Of a stretch of 64,000 nucleotides of DNA, positions 44,677 to 53,856 are shown piece after piece. The stretch lies in NCBI GenBank assembly GCA_900314485.1, contig OMVL01000001.1:1-64000 (forward strand), written 5' to 3'. The position numbers were made by a program, and so were the translations under genes. This stretch comes from an uncultured Eubacteriales bacterium. Lineage in GTDB: Bacteria > Bacillota > Clostridia > Oscillospirales > Oscillospiraceae. Position 1 is the first letter of the stretch, and every line of letters begins with the position of its first letter. The notes beneath the pieces are model-generated. The model worked only from the letters and a program-made list of their open reading frames with translations. It did not search any database and had not been told where the DNA came from.

Positions 44677-46359
44677 TTGGCAGAAAATGAGAACAATCTG
44701 ATGACACAGAACTTTATCCATAATTTCATCGACGAGGATATTGCCGAGGGCGGCCGGTACGCCGGCATGACGGTGCACACCCGTTTCCCGCCGGAGCCTA
44801 ACGGCTATCTTCACATCGGACACGCTAAGGCCATCTATGTGGATTTCGGCACTGCCCAGAAATACGGCGGTCTCTGCAACCTCCGCATGGACGACACCAA
44901 CCCCACCAAGGAAGATGTGGAGTTTGTGGATGCCATCCAGGAGGACATCAAGTGGCTGGGCTATGACTGGGAGGACCGGTTTTATTATGCCTCTGACTAC
45001 TTTGAGCAGATGTACCGGTATGCTGTGGAGCTGATCGAGAAAGGCCTTGCCTATGTCTGCCAGCTCTCCGCCGAGGAGATGAGCGCCAACCGGGGCGATG
45101 TCAATACTCCGGCCACCAGCCCCTATCGGGACCGGCCCATTGAGGAGAGCCTGGACCTGTTCCGCCGAATGCGGGCAGGGGAGTTCCCTGACGGTGCCAT
45201 GACCCTCCGGGCCAAAATCGACCTGGCCAGCGGCAACTTCAACATGCGTGATCCTGCCATTTACCGGATCAAGCATCAGAGCCACCACCGCACCGGAGAC
45301 GCATGGTGCATCTATCCCATGTACGACTTTGCTCACCCCATTGAGGACGCCATTGAGGGCATTACCCACTCTCTCTGTACGCTGGAGTTTGAGGCCCACC
45401 GCCCCCTCTATGATTGGGTCATCAACAACATCTCCTGTCCGGCAAAGCCCCGCCAGATCGAGTTTGCCCGCCTGGGCATCGACCACACTGTCATGTCCAA
45501 GCGCAAGCTGCGCCAGTTGGTGGAGCAGAACTATGTCTCCGGCTGGGACGATCCCCGTATGCCTACCATCTGCGGCCTGCGCCGCCGGGGCTATACGCCG
45601 GAGGCCATCCGCAGCTTCTCCGAGCAGATCGGCGTTGCCAAGGCGGACTCCACTGTGGAATACGCCTTCCTGGAGTCCTGTCTCCGCAGCCATCTGGACA
45701 GCACTGCCGCCCGTGTCATGGCCGTCCTTCGCCCCATCCCTCTGACCATTACCAACTATCCGGAGGGTCAGAGCGAGACCTTCACGATTGAGAATCACCC
45801 CAAAGATCCTGGGATGGGAACCCGTGAAGTTACCTTCTCCCGCCATCTCTTCATCGAGTCCGACGACTTTATGGAAGAGCCTGTGAAGAAGTATAAGCGT
45901 CTGACCCCCAACGGCCCCGAGTGCCGGCTGAAGGGCGCCTATGTCATTCAGTGTACCGGCTGCGTCAAGGACGAGGACGGCAATGTCATTGAAATCCTGG
46001 CTGAGTACGATCCCGATTCCAGAGGGGGAGACCCCGCCGACGGACGGAAGATCAAGGGCGCTGCTATCCACTGGGTGGACGCAGCCACGGCCATCGACGC
46101 TGAGGTGCGTCTCTACGACAACCTCTTTGACGATGCCGCTCCCGACGCTGCCGGCAAGGACTTTCTGGCATGCCTGAATCCCAATTCACTGGAGACCCTT
46201 ACGGGCTGTAAGCTGGAAGCGTCTCTGGCAAGCGCCCAGGCGCCCGCCTCCTTCCAGTTCATGCGTCTGGGCTACTTCTGCGTGGATAACAGAGATTCCA
46301 AGCCCGGAGCCATGGTGTTTAACCGGTCCGTCAGCCTGAAGGACAGCTTTAAAAAATAA
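44677..46359 (+). CDS. glnS: Glutaminyl-tRNA synthetase
   Basis: A 560-residue class I aminoacyl-tRNA synthetase that charges tRNA-Gln. It has RFPPEPNGYLHIGH (HIGH motif), RMDDTNP and the KMSKS equivalent VMSKRKL, then the beta-barrel anticodon-binding domains. Many Clostridia use the GatCAB route instead or in addition; whether both exist here is not visible. The likely start is TTG at 44677, eight bases after GGGAG; an in-frame GTG at 44668 lies inside that site. It has its own promoter and terminator. Confidence 0.93.
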   Translation: MAENENNLMTQNFIHNFIDEDIAEGGRYAGMTVHTRFPPEPNGYLHIGHAKAIYVDFGTAQKYGGLCNLRMDDTNPTKEDVEFVDAIQEDIKWLGYDWEDRFYYASDYFEQMYRYAVELIEKGLAYVCQLSAEEMSANRGDVNTPATSPYRDRPIEESLDLFRRMRAGEFPDGAMTLRAKIDLASGNFNMRDPAIYRIKHQSHHRTGDAWCIYPMYDFAHPIEDAIEGITHSLCTLEFEAHRPLYDWVINNISCPAKPRQIEFARLGIDHTVMSKRKLRQLVEQNYVSGWDDPRMPTICGLRRRGYTPEAIRSFSEQIGVAKADSTVEYAFLESCLRSHLDSTAARVMAVLRPIPLTITNYPEGQSETFTIENHPKDPGMGTREVTFSRHLFIESDDFMEEPVKKYKRLTPNGPECRLKGAYVIQCTGCVKDEDGNVIEILAEYDPDSRGGDPADGRKIKGAAIHWVDAATAIDAEVRLYDNLFDDAAPDAAGKDFLACLNPNSLETLTGCKLEASLASAQAPASFQFMRLGYFCVDNRDSKPGAMVFNRSVSLKDSFKK

Positions 46360-46378
46360 CCAAATGAGATCTGAATTG

Positions 46379-46408
46379 CGCCTGACTCCTGAGAGAGTCA
46401 GGCGTTTT
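46379..46408 (+). terminator. Terminator of glnS
   Basis: A perfect 10-bp stem CGCCTGACTC/GAGTCAGGCG with loop CTGAGA and TTTT. Confidence 0.9.
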
Positions 46409-46473
46409 CAGCGTCGGGCGGAGAAAGACGGAGAAAAAATGCCGCAAACCGGTGGAAGTTCCCTTACTTCGAC

Positions 46474-46502
46474 TTGTGTTTTTTGCAGCGATTGGGTATA
46501 AT
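46474..46502 (+). promoter_or_regulatory. Promoter of the M50-scpAB operon
   Basis: TTGTGT (46474-46479), 17-base spacer, TATAAT (46497-46502). Confidence 0.7.
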
Positions 46503-46555
46503 GGGTACTGTCTTATTATGGACTTATTGTATCTGTATGGAAAGGGGAGAGCCAG

Positions 46556-47257
46556 GTGTCCTTTCTCAACCGGTTGGGAACGGTGTTCAACTACCAGATA
46601 GCGCTGCTGCTGCTCATCCGGGTCGTTGCCGCCCTCCTCAGTCTCAGCGTCCATGAGACCTGCCACGGTCTGGCGGCCTGGAAACTGGGGGATGTGACTG
46701 CCCGCAGAATGGGGCGTCTCTCCCTGAATCCCCTGCGTCATATTGATCCTATGGGTTTTCTGCTGCTGGTGCTGGCGGGCTTCGGCTGGGCAAAACCTGT
46801 CCCTGTGGATCCCAGATATTTCAAAAGGCCTAAGCAGGGCATGGCTATCACCGCACTGGCAGGTCCTGTGTCCAATTTCGTGCTTGCGGTGCTGTCAGCG
46901 GCGCTGCTCAGTTTGCTCTATTTTTGCAATGCGGGCCGAACAGAACCCGGCTTTTGGGTCATGGCGGGACTTGCCGTGCTCCTGTGGCAAAACATCGGAC
47001 TGGGTATTTTTAATCTGTTCCCCATTCCGCCGCTGGACGGAGCGAAGGTGCTCTTCTCCTTTCTGCCGGACCGGACATACGGCTTCATGCTGCGCTATGA
47101 GCGCTATGTCATGCTGCTTCTTTTTGTGTTGGTTTTCTTCGGTGTGCTGAACGGACCGCTGGGCTTTCTGGTCAATGCCGCAGCAAGAGGGCTTTGTCAT
47201 GTGACGGGACTTCCCCTTACTGTCCTGGTAACGCTGCTGAACTATGTATTTATGTGA
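46556..47257 (+). CDS. Site-2 protease family (M50) membrane metalloprotease
   Basis: A 233-residue polytopic protein with the intramembrane zinc motif HETCH (His33, Glu34, His37) and the third-ligand region NLFPIPPLDG. It belongs to the short bacterial M50 group (YwhC-like) that lies next to scpA in many Firmicutes; substrates are unknown. The GTG start at 46556 follows GGGGAGAG. The upstream promoter makes it the first gene of a run through rluB. Confidence 0.9.
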   Translation: MSFLNRLGTVFNYQIALLLLIRVVAALLSLSVHETCHGLAAWKLGDVTARRMGRLSLNPLRHIDPMGFLLLVLAGFGWAKPVPVDPRYFKRPKQGMAITALAGPVSNFVLAVLSAALLSLLYFCNAGRTEPGFWVMAGLAVLLWQNIGLGIFNLFPIPPLDGAKVLFSFLPDRTYGFMLRYERYVMLLLFVLVFFGVLNGPLGFLVNAAARGLCHVTGLPLTVLVTLLNYVFM

Positions 47258-47268
47258 TAGGATCGCCT

Positions 47269-48069
47269 ATGGAAGTACCTGTTTATCATCTGGAGAGCGT
47301 GGTCAAGACCCGCACCGAGCCTGCCGACTTTGACGGCCCGCTGGATCTGATCCTGGCCCTCCTGAGCAAAAATAAAATGGAGATCCAGGACATACAGATC
47401 GCCCTAATCCTGGATCAGTATCTGGCCTGGATGGAGCAGCGGAAGGAGATGGACCTGGAGATCGCCAGTGAGTTCGTCACTATGGCGGCCCAGTTGGTCT
47501 ATATCAAGACCCGCATGCTGCTGAGCATCAACGATGAAGAGGCCCTGTCCGAAATGGAAGAGCTGATCGCCTCCCTGGAAGAGCGGCAGCGGCACGAGAA
47601 CTTTAAGAAGATTCGTGCCATTGTCCCCGGTATGCTCAGCCGTTACGAGGTGGGCAGAGACTGCATCACCCGTATGCAGGAGCCCATCACTCCCGATCGC
47701 ACCTATCGCTATGTCCACCAGCCGGCGGACCTTCAAAACGCCATTCTGGGGGTGCTGCGGCGCAGCGGTGAGCAGCCTCAAAATCCGGAAAAAGCATTTC
47801 AGGGCATTGTGGGCAGAGAGCCCTACCCGGTGGGCAAAAAGTCCACAGAGATCCTGGCCCGGCTCATCCGCAGCGGTGTGACACGGCTGAAAGAACTGTT
47901 TCTGGGCAGCAAGACCCGTTCGGAGGTCGTTGCCACCTTCCTGGCTATTTTGGAACTGTGCAAGGCCAGCCGTATCCGCCTGGCAGGCACGGAGCAGGAC
48001 TGTACCGTCACCCAAACAGAGGGTGCAGAGGCAACGGAACATTCGGAAGAACCGGAGACGACTGCATAA
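47269..48069 (+). CDS. scpA: Segregation and condensation protein A
   Basis: A 266-residue kleisin that bridges the SMC heads of the condensin complex. The N-terminal helix region FDGPLDLILALLSKNKMEIQDI is diagnostic, and the winged-helix C-terminus follows. The ATG at 47269 is used; the frame is open into the M50 gene. It lies 12 bases after the M50 gene and 12 before scpB. Confidence 0.95.
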   Translation: MEVPVYHLESVVKTRTEPADFDGPLDLILALLSKNKMEIQDIQIALILDQYLAWMEQRKEMDLEIASEFVTMAAQLVYIKTRMLLSINDEEALSEMEELIASLEERQRHENFKKIRAIVPGMLSRYEVGRDCITRMQEPITPDRTYRYVHQPADLQNAILGVLRRSGEQPQNPEKAFQGIVGREPYPVGKKSTEILARLIRSGVTRLKELFLGSKTRSEVVATFLAILELCKASRIRLAGTEQDCTVTQTEGAEATEHSEEPETTA

Positions 48070-48081
48070 ATAGGAGCACTT

Positions 48082-48711
48082 ATGGAAAAAATGGAAGATA
48101 GAGAGTTTCAATCTGCCCTTGAGGCCATTCTGTTTGCCGCCGGAGAGCCCATCCCCACAGAGCGTATCTGTCTTGCCCTTGAGGTGGAGCAGGACGTGGT
48201 GGAGGAGGCCTGCAAAAAGCTGGCCGACGCATACAGCTATGAGCGCCGGGGCATCCGGCTGCTCCATCTGGGCGACAGCTATCAGCTCTGTTCCGCTCCG
48301 GAGTATGCCGGCTATATCCGCAGAGCTTTTGAGCGGCGCAAGCCGCCTCAGCTGTCACAGCCGGCTCTGGAGGTGCTGTCCATCATCGCATATTTTCAGC
48401 CCACCACCCGGGCCTATGTGGAGCAAGTGCGGGGTGTGGACTCCTCCTATACCGTCAACCTGCTCATGGAGCGGGGGCTGATCGAGGAGGCGGGACGGCT
48501 GGCAGTACCCGGCCGGCCCACCTTGTTTCGTACCACCACGCAGTTTCTCCGCAGCTTTAACCTGACCAGCCTGGACGATCTGCCGCCCCTCCCGCAGACG
48601 GGGGAAGAGGCCAAACTCTCTCAGGAACTGCAGGCGGCGGCACAAAAGCTGCAGGCAGAGCAGGAAGGGGAGGATACGCTCTCCAATGCGACAGGAGCGC
48701 CGGAGGTATGA
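48082..48711 (+). CDS. scpB: Segregation and condensation protein B
   Basis: A 209-residue protein with two winged-helix domains that binds ScpA in the SMC-ScpAB complex for chromosome compaction and segregation. Typical motifs are LEAILFAAGEPI at the start, LEVLSIIAYFQP, and the loop ERGLIEEAGR. The C-terminal 40 residues are acidic and low in complexity. It overlaps the next gene by four bases (ATGA). Confidence 0.95.
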   Translation: MEKMEDREFQSALEAILFAAGEPIPTERICLALEVEQDVVEEACKKLADAYSYERRGIRLLHLGDSYQLCSAPEYAGYIRRAFERRKPPQLSQPALEVLSIIAYFQPTTRAYVEQVRGVDSSYTVNLLMERGLIEEAGRLAVPGRPTLFRTTTQFLRSFNLTSLDDLPPLPQTGEEAKLSQELQAAAQKLQAEQEGEDTLSNATGAPEV

Positions 48712-49373
48712 CCGGCTGGATCGTATTCGGCGTCATCGTCCTATTGCTGATCCTGCTTATGCTGGTGCGCCTTGGCGCTGAGGTGACCTATGGCGCCGAA
48801 GGCCTGCGGGTCCGTGTCCGCTTAGGGCAGATCCGGCTCACGCTAATCCCCAAAAAGGAGAAGAAAAAAGGGGAGAAGCCAAAGCGAAAAAAAGAGAGAT
48901 CCTCTAAAGAGAAAGCTGACAAGGGGAAAAAGGCGGAGGCAAAGAAGGAGGCGGAATCGGAACAGAAGAAGGGCGGCCTGCCCATCTATCTCACCGACCT
49001 CATCAAGCTGGCGGCGGACGCTGCCGGACGGCTGCTGAAAAAACTCCGGATCGACCGTCTTGAAATGGAGTACGTCTTAGGCGGCAAGACTGATCCTGCC
49101 GGTGCGGCCATCCGCTACGGCAGCATCTATGCCGGGGGAGGCGGAATTCTTCCGCTGCTGGAAAACACTTTTTACCGCATCAAAAAAAGGGAACTGCGTG
49201 TGTGGATCGACTTTGAGTCGGACGAGACGCTGGTCTGGATCAGACTGGCCCTCTCTATTCGCATCGGCCAACTGCTGGCGATTGCGCTGCGCTTAGGCTG
49301 GGCATTCCTGCGGGCATACAGAAAAAAACAACAGGAGGGTAACGAACATGGAACAGAAAAATCAGATCAATGA
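48708..49373 (+). CDS. DUF2953 family protein
   Basis: A 221-residue protein with one N-terminal membrane helix (WIVFGVIVLLLILLMLV), a Lys/Glu-rich charged segment of about 40 residues, and a soluble domain with the DUF2953 pattern (YGSIYA, then WIDFESDETL). The family accompanies ytfJ in spore formers and is of unknown function; a sporulation role is inferred from position. It overlaps scpB and ytfJ. Confidence 0.8.
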   Translation: MTGWIVFGVIVLLLILLMLVRLGAEVTYGAEGLRVRVRLGQIRLTLIPKKEKKKGEKPKRKKERSSKEKADKGKKAEAKKEAESEQKKGGLPIYLTDLIKLAADAAGRLLKKLRIDRLEMEYVLGGKTDPAGAAIRYGSIYAGGGGILPLLENTFYRIKKRELRVWIDFESDETLVWIRLALSIRIGQLLAIALRLGWAFLRAYRKKQQEGNEHGTEKSDQ

Positions 49374-49764
49374 GGTGCTGGGCCTCACAATGCAGAAGCT
49401 GAAAGACATGGTGGATGTGAATACCGTTGTCGGAACACCCATCACCACGCCTGACGGCGTGACGGTCATTCCCGTCTCCAAGATCAGCGTGGGTTTTGCC
49501 TCCGGCGGCTCTGACTTTGCGCCGAAGTCTCTTCCGGCCAACAAGGCCAACTGTTTTGGCGGCGGTACCGGCGCAGGCATCAGCGTCGTTCCCGTATCCT
49601 TCCTGATCATTCACGGGGATAACGTCCGTATTATCAACGCCGACCCCGTCTCCAACGGCCCCATTGACAAGGCCATTGACCTGCTGCCGGAGCTGGTGGA
49701 TAAGGTCTCCGGCATGATCGAGCAGCGCAAGGCCGCAGGCACCGATCAAAAAGCATCTAACTGA
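49348..49764 (+). CDS. ytfJ: GerW/YtfJ family sporulation protein
   Basis: A 138-residue protein with the GerW core: VVGTPITTPDGVTVIPVSK, a Gly-rich stretch GGGTGAGISV, and a hydrophobic segment VVPVSFLIIHG. In B. subtilis it is a forespore protein needed for germination with certain nutrients. Its presence supports a spore-forming host. AGGAGGGT stands before the ATG; it overlaps DUF2953 by 26 bases. Confidence 0.88.
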   Translation: MEQKNQINEVLGLTMQKLKDMVDVNTVVGTPITTPDGVTVIPVSKISVGFASGGSDFAPKSLPANKANCFGGGTGAGISVVPVSFLIIHGDNVRIINADPVSNGPIDKAIDLLPELVDKVSGMIEQRKAAGTDQKASN

Positions 49765-49777
49765 GGTGAATCAAACC

Positions 49778-50863
49778 GTGAAAAGGAAACATCTGCTTGC
49801 CGCCGTTCTGGCCTTGGCACTGCTGGTTGGCGTACTGCCCATGAAGGCCTCTGCCGTGGAGGATGCCCCCGAGACCTCGGCTACTTCCGTCATTGTCATC
49901 GACGCCTACAGCGGTCAGGTGATCTATGAGAAAAATGCGGACGAGGAGCGGGCCATTGCCAGCGTCACCAAAGTCATGACCGCCTATCTGGCGACAGAAG
50001 GTATGACGTTGGATGATGCCAGACTGGACGAGAAATATACCGTTTCCCAGCATGCCGCAGACTCTGACGAGGGCGGGACCTCTCTCTATCTGGAGGCGGG
50101 CCAGACCGTCACCTTTGAGGAACTCCTCTACGGCACTATGCTCCGCTCCGGCAACGACGCTGCAGTGGCTTTGGCTGAAGCTTGCGCCGACGGGGACGAG
50201 GCGGCCTTTATCCAGAGGATGAACGACAAGGCGGCAGAACTGGGCCTGACCCACACCCATTACAGCTGCCCCAACGGCCTGATCGACGAGGAGAACTACT
50301 CCACTGCCCGGGACCAGGCCACGCTGGCCAGAGCAGCCATGCAGAACGAACTCTTTGCCAAGGTAGTCGGCACCTGGTATATCGAGCTTGGCTCCTTCCA
50401 GATCGAGAATCACAATAAGCTGCTGCAGGAGATGAAGGGGGAGTGCATCGGCGTCAAGACCGGCTTCACGACCCTTGCCGGCAAGACACTGGTCTCCTGT
50501 GCCGAGCGGGACGGTTCCCGCTTCATTATCGTCACGCTGAACGATGCCGATGATTATGCAGATCATCAGGCCCTATACGACTGGGCATTTAAGAACTATC
50601 CCGCAAACGTCCTCTGCGTCGAGGGCAAAACGGTCACCACCCTCCGCATCGGTGAGATGCAGGTCCCGCTGACGGCGGCACAGACACTGGTGGCCTCCGT
50701 ACCCACCTCCGCTGACAACGTCATCCAGTGCGAGATGACGCTGCCCAGCCAGGTGAGCGGCGCCATCTCCAAGGGCGCTGTGGCCGGACAGGCGACCTAT
50801 TGGCTCAACGGGGAAGAACTGGGTACAGTGGATCTGCTATACAGCACCATCGTGGTGAACTGA
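49778..50863 (+). CDS. dacF: D-alanyl-D-alanine carboxypeptidase (DacF type)
   Basis: A 361-residue penicillin-binding serine peptidase that removes the last D-Ala of peptidoglycan stems. A signal peptide ends near KASA (about residue 26); the active-site motifs are SVTK (Ser62, Lys65), SGN (124-126) and KTG (227-229), followed by the C-terminal beta domain. The second in-frame GTG (49778), eight bases after GAGGTGA, is taken as the start. Its place after ytfJ matches the sporulation-linked DacF of Firmicutes. Confidence 0.92.
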   Translation: MKRKHLLAAVLALALLVGVLPMKASAVEDAPETSATSVIVIDAYSGQVIYEKNADEERAIASVTKVMTAYLATEGMTLDDARLDEKYTVSQHAADSDEGGTSLYLEAGQTVTFEELLYGTMLRSGNDAAVALAEACADGDEAAFIQRMNDKAAELGLTHTHYSCPNGLIDEENYSTARDQATLARAAMQNELFAKVVGTWYIELGSFQIENHNKLLQEMKGECIGVKTGFTTLAGKTLVSCAERDGSRFIIVTLNDADDYADHQALYDWAFKNYPANVLCVEGKTVTTLRIGEMQVPLTAAQTLVASVPTSADNVIQCEMTLPSQVSGAISKGAVAGQATYWLNGEELGTVDLLYSTIVVN

Positions 50864-51573
50864 TGGAAGAACGGCTCAGCAAGCTGCTCTCCCGTTACGG
50901 CGTTGCCTCCCGCCGCCAGGCGGAGGAGTGGATCAAGGCCGGCCGGGTGACGGTGAACGGCGTTCCGGCGCTTCTGGGGCAGAAGGCGGACGATGCGGTA
51001 GATGAGGTCGCCGTAGACGGGATACCCCTGACAAAGACGCCGCCCAAACGCTGCCTGATGCTCCATAAGCCGAGAGGCTATGTCACCACCCTCTCCGATG
51101 AGCAGGGCCGTCCCACGGTGGCGGAACTGGTCAAGGACTGCGGCTATCGGCTCTATCCGGTGGGCCGGCTGGACCTGAATTCCGAGGGACTCCTGCTTAT
51201 GACCAATGACGGTGACCTTGCAAATCACCTGACTCACCCCAGTCATGAGGTGGAGAAGGAGTATCAGGTGCGGGTCACCGGCCCGGTGCGGCGTGCCCTG
51301 CCCATGCTGCGCAAGCCCATGGAGATCGATGGGGAGCAGATGCAGGGGGCCCGGGTGGACGTCGTTCGTGCCGGTCGGGACAGCACCGTGCTTTCTTTCG
51401 TCATAAAACAGGGGAAAAACCGACAGGTCCGGCGTATGTGCAAGGCGGCAGGACTGACGGTTCACCGTCTGCGGCGGGTCAGAGAGGGCAACGTCCTCTT
51501 GGCCGATCTGCCTGTGGGAAGTTGGCGGTGGCTGACAGAGGATGAGCTGGAGGAACTGCGCCGGAAGCTTTAA
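50863..51573 (+). CDS. rRNA pseudouridine synthase (RsuA/RluB family)
   Basis: A 236-residue enzyme with an N-terminal S4 RNA-binding domain (ERLSKLLSRYGVASRRQAE) and a catalytic domain with GRLDLNSEGLLL holding the catalytic Asp. It makes pseudouridine in rRNA, most likely 23S position 2605 (RluB), as for its ortholog in the scpAB region of other Firmicutes. The ATG shares a base with the dacF stop (TGATG). Confidence 0.92.
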   Translation: MEERLSKLLSRYGVASRRQAEEWIKAGRVTVNGVPALLGQKADDAVDEVAVDGIPLTKTPPKRCLMLHKPRGYVTTLSDEQGRPTVAELVKDCGYRLYPVGRLDLNSEGLLLMTNDGDLANHLTHPSHEVEKEYQVRVTGPVRRALPMLRKPMEIDGEQMQGARVDVVRAGRDSTVLSFVIKQGKNRQVRRMCKAAGLTVHRLRRVREGNVLLADLPVGSWRWLTEDELEELRRKL

Positions 51574-51610
51574 ATTTTGCAAGTCAAAGAAAAAAACTTG
51601 CAAATTCCTC

Positions 51611-51639
51611 TTGCATTTTTTCCGTTCCTCCGATATGAT
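51611..51639 (+). promoter_or_regulatory. Promoter of the RpiR-type regulator
   Basis: TTGCAT (51611-51616), 17-base spacer, TATGAT (51634-51639). The -35 belongs to one of three TTGCA elements: an inverted pair TTTGCAAGT/ACTTGCAAA (about 51576-51604) and CTTGCATT, a candidate operator. Confidence 0.6.
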
Positions 51640-51661
51640 AGGGGGGAGCAAGCAAACGGAC

Positions 51662-51696
51662 AAGCTGATCCGGTGATGCCGGGTCAGCTTTCTTTT
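51662..51696 (+). terminator. Terminator between promoter and RpiR gene
   Basis: A 12-bp stem AAGCTGATCCGG/CCGGGTCAGCTT (one G-T pair), loop TGATG, then TCTTTT. It can end the rluB message, but it also lies downstream of the RpiR promoter and so could attenuate it. Confidence 0.75.
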
Positions 51697-51721
51697 GTGA
51701 ATAATGAGGGGATGTTGCAGG

Positions 51722-52588
51722 ATGTCCAACGATATTTTAGCAGTGATACAGGATAATGTGGCAGGCTTCTCCAAGGGGCAGAAGCTGATTGCCAACTATA
51801 TTCTCAACTACTATGATAAGGCTGCCTTTATGACGGCCAGCAAACTGGGAAAGACGGTGAATGTCAGCGAGTCCACCGTAGTGCGCTTTGCGGCAGAGCT
51901 GGGCTTTGACGGTTATCCCAGTATGCAGAAGGCGCTGCAGGAGATGATCCGCAACAAGCTGACCTCCATCCAGCGCATTGAGGTCACCAATGACCGCATC
52001 GGCAATCAGGACATTCTCTCCACCGTCATGCAGTCCGATGTGGAGAAGATCCGCATGACTATGGAGGAGACAGACCGTACCAGCTTCTCCAATGCGGTAG
52101 ATGCCATCTGTAACGCACGAAAAATTTATATCCTGGGTGTGCGTTCCGCCAGTATGCTGGCCAATTTCCTGGCCTTCTATTTCCAGTACATTTTCGAGCA
52201 TGTGGTCAATATCGACACGGTGTCCATTAGTGAAGTCTTCGAGCAGACCATTCATGTGGGCTCCGAGGATGTCTTTATCGGCATGTCCTTTCCCCGCTAT
52301 TCCAAGCGGACGATCACGGCTATGGAATACGCAAAGAGCCAGGGGGCTACCGTCATTGCCATTACGGACAGCAAGACTTCTCCCCTGATTCCCCTGGCCC
52401 ACGAGGCCCTGATCGCAAAGAGCGACATGGCGTCCTTCGTAGACTCTCTGGTTGCGCCTTTGAGTCTGGTGAATGCCCTCATTGTGGCAGTGAGCCGGAA
52501 GAAGGGCAATGAGTTGGAGGTCACGCTGAGCAAGCTGGAGGAGATCTGGGCTAAGTACGAGGTGTACGATAAGCCCGGCAACCATTGA
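51722..52588 (+). CDS. MurR/RpiR family transcriptional regulator
   Basis: A 288-residue regulator: N-terminal helix-turn-helix domain (SKLGKTVNVSESTVVRFAAELGFDGYPSMQ) and C-terminal SIS sugar-phosphate-binding domain (KIYILGVRSAS, GMSFPRYSKRT). Family members sense phosphosugars such as MurNAc-6P or hexose phosphates. No sugar genes are next to it, so the regulon is unclear. ATG 51722 is preferred over an in-frame ATG at 51704, since GAGGGG lies about ten bases before it. Confidence 0.9.
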   Translation: MSNDILAVIQDNVAGFSKGQKLIANYILNYYDKAAFMTASKLGKTVNVSESTVVRFAAELGFDGYPSMQKALQEMIRNKLTSIQRIEVTNDRIGNQDILSTVMQSDVEKIRMTMEETDRTSFSNAVDAICNARKIYILGVRSASMLANFLAFYFQYIFEHVVNIDTVSISEVFEQTIHVGSEDVFIGMSFPRYSKRTITAMEYAKSQGATVIAITDSKTSPLIPLAHEALIAKSDMASFVDSLVAPLSLVNALIVAVSRKKGNELEVTLSKLEEIWAKYEVYDKPGNH

Positions 52589-52600
52589 CGGAGGAACCCT

Positions 52601-53842
52601 TTGAACGAAAAGCAGATTGTGATCATCGGCGGGGGAGCGGCAGGTATGATGGCCGCTCTGACAGCGGCCCGGCAGGGTGGGAACGTCACCCTTGTGGACA
52701 AAAACCGGGTCCTCGGCCGCAAGCTCCGCATCACCGGAAAAGGCCGATGTAATGTGACGAATGACTGTCCTGAGGCAGAGGTGCTGAAAAATGTGCCCTG
52801 CAACGGCAGATTCCTATATAGCGCCCTGAGCCAGCTCTCGCCGGCGGATGTAAAGGCATTTTTTCAGGAGGAGCTGGACGTCCCCCTCAAAACAGAACGG
52901 GGCAACAGAGTATTTCCCCAGTCAGACCGGGCGGACGACATTGCAGATGCCCTGGTCAAAGCCCTGCGCCGGGAGTATGTGACAATACTGACCGGACGGG
53001 CCACTGCCATTCTGACGGAAAACGGCGCAGTCTCCGGGGTCAAGCTGGAAAACGGCACCCGGCTCCCGGCAGACGGTGTGATCCTCTGTACCGGCGGCGT
53101 GTCCTATCCGGCCACCGGATCTACCGGCGACGGCTATCAGATGGTAAAGGCCCTGGGACATACCGTGGTGACGCCCCGCGGCTCTCTGGTCCCTCTGGAG
53201 GCAGAGGCGTGCTGCGGAGAACTGCAGGGGCTGAGCCTGCGGAATATCGGCATCCGGGTGGAAAATCAGGCCGGGAAGACGCTCTATGAGGATTTTGGCG
53301 AGCTGCTCTTTACCCACTTCGGTCTTTCCGGCCCGGTCATCCTGAGTGCCAGCGCCCATATGCGTGACTTTGTCCATGAGCAGTATCAGGTCGTCATTGA
53401 CCTGAAGCCCGCCTTGGATGACAAGACGTTGGATACCCGTCTGCTGCGGGACTTTCAGGAAAATGCCAACCGGGATTTTCAGAACAGTCTCGGCGGCCTG
53501 CTGCCGAAAAAGCTGATCCCGGAGGTCATCCGCCGTTCCGGCATACCGCCGGAGACCAAGATACACGATGTGACCCGGGAGCAGCGGCACAGCCTGCTCC
53601 ATGTACTCAAGCACTTTACGGTACAGATCACCGGACCCAGGCCGGTGCGGGATGCCATTGTCACCTCAGGCGGCATCCGGGTCTCTGAGGTCAATCCATC
53701 AACTATGGCGTCCAAGCGGATTCCCGGGCTCTATTTTGCGGGAGAGGTGCTGGACGTTGACGCCTATACCGGCGGATTTAATCTGCAGATCGCATGGGCC
53801 ACCGGCTACGTCGCCGGCTGCTGGTCCGTTTGGGATGCATAA
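52601..53842 (+). CDS. NAD(P)/FAD-dependent oxidoreductase, HI0933/BaiN type
   Basis: A 413-residue flavoprotein with the FAD-binding loop IIGGGAAGMMAA and the family motif GRKLRITGKGRCNVTN, then TGGVSYPATGSTGDGY and a C-terminal GEVLDVDAYTGGFNLQIAW. Members include BaiN of gut Clostridia, which has been linked to bile-acid reduction, but most are uncharacterised; that role is not claimed here. The start is TTG at 52601 behind CGGAGG. It precedes cmk, a common Clostridia pairing. Confidence 0.9.
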   Translation: MNEKQIVIIGGGAAGMMAALTAARQGGNVTLVDKNRVLGRKLRITGKGRCNVTNDCPEAEVLKNVPCNGRFLYSALSQLSPADVKAFFQEELDVPLKTERGNRVFPQSDRADDIADALVKALRREYVTILTGRATAILTENGAVSGVKLENGTRLPADGVILCTGGVSYPATGSTGDGYQMVKALGHTVVTPRGSLVPLEAEACCGELQGLSLRNIGIRVENQAGKTLYEDFGELLFTHFGLSGPVILSASAHMRDFVHEQYQVVIDLKPALDDKTLDTRLLRDFQENANRDFQNSLGGLLPKKLIPEVIRRSGIPPETKIHDVTREQRHSLLHVLKHFTVQITGPRPVRDAIVTSGGIRVSEVNPSTMASKRIPGLYFAGEVLDVDAYTGGFNLQIAWATGYVAGCWSVWDA

Positions 53843-53856
53843 ATGGGAGGCAAAAA

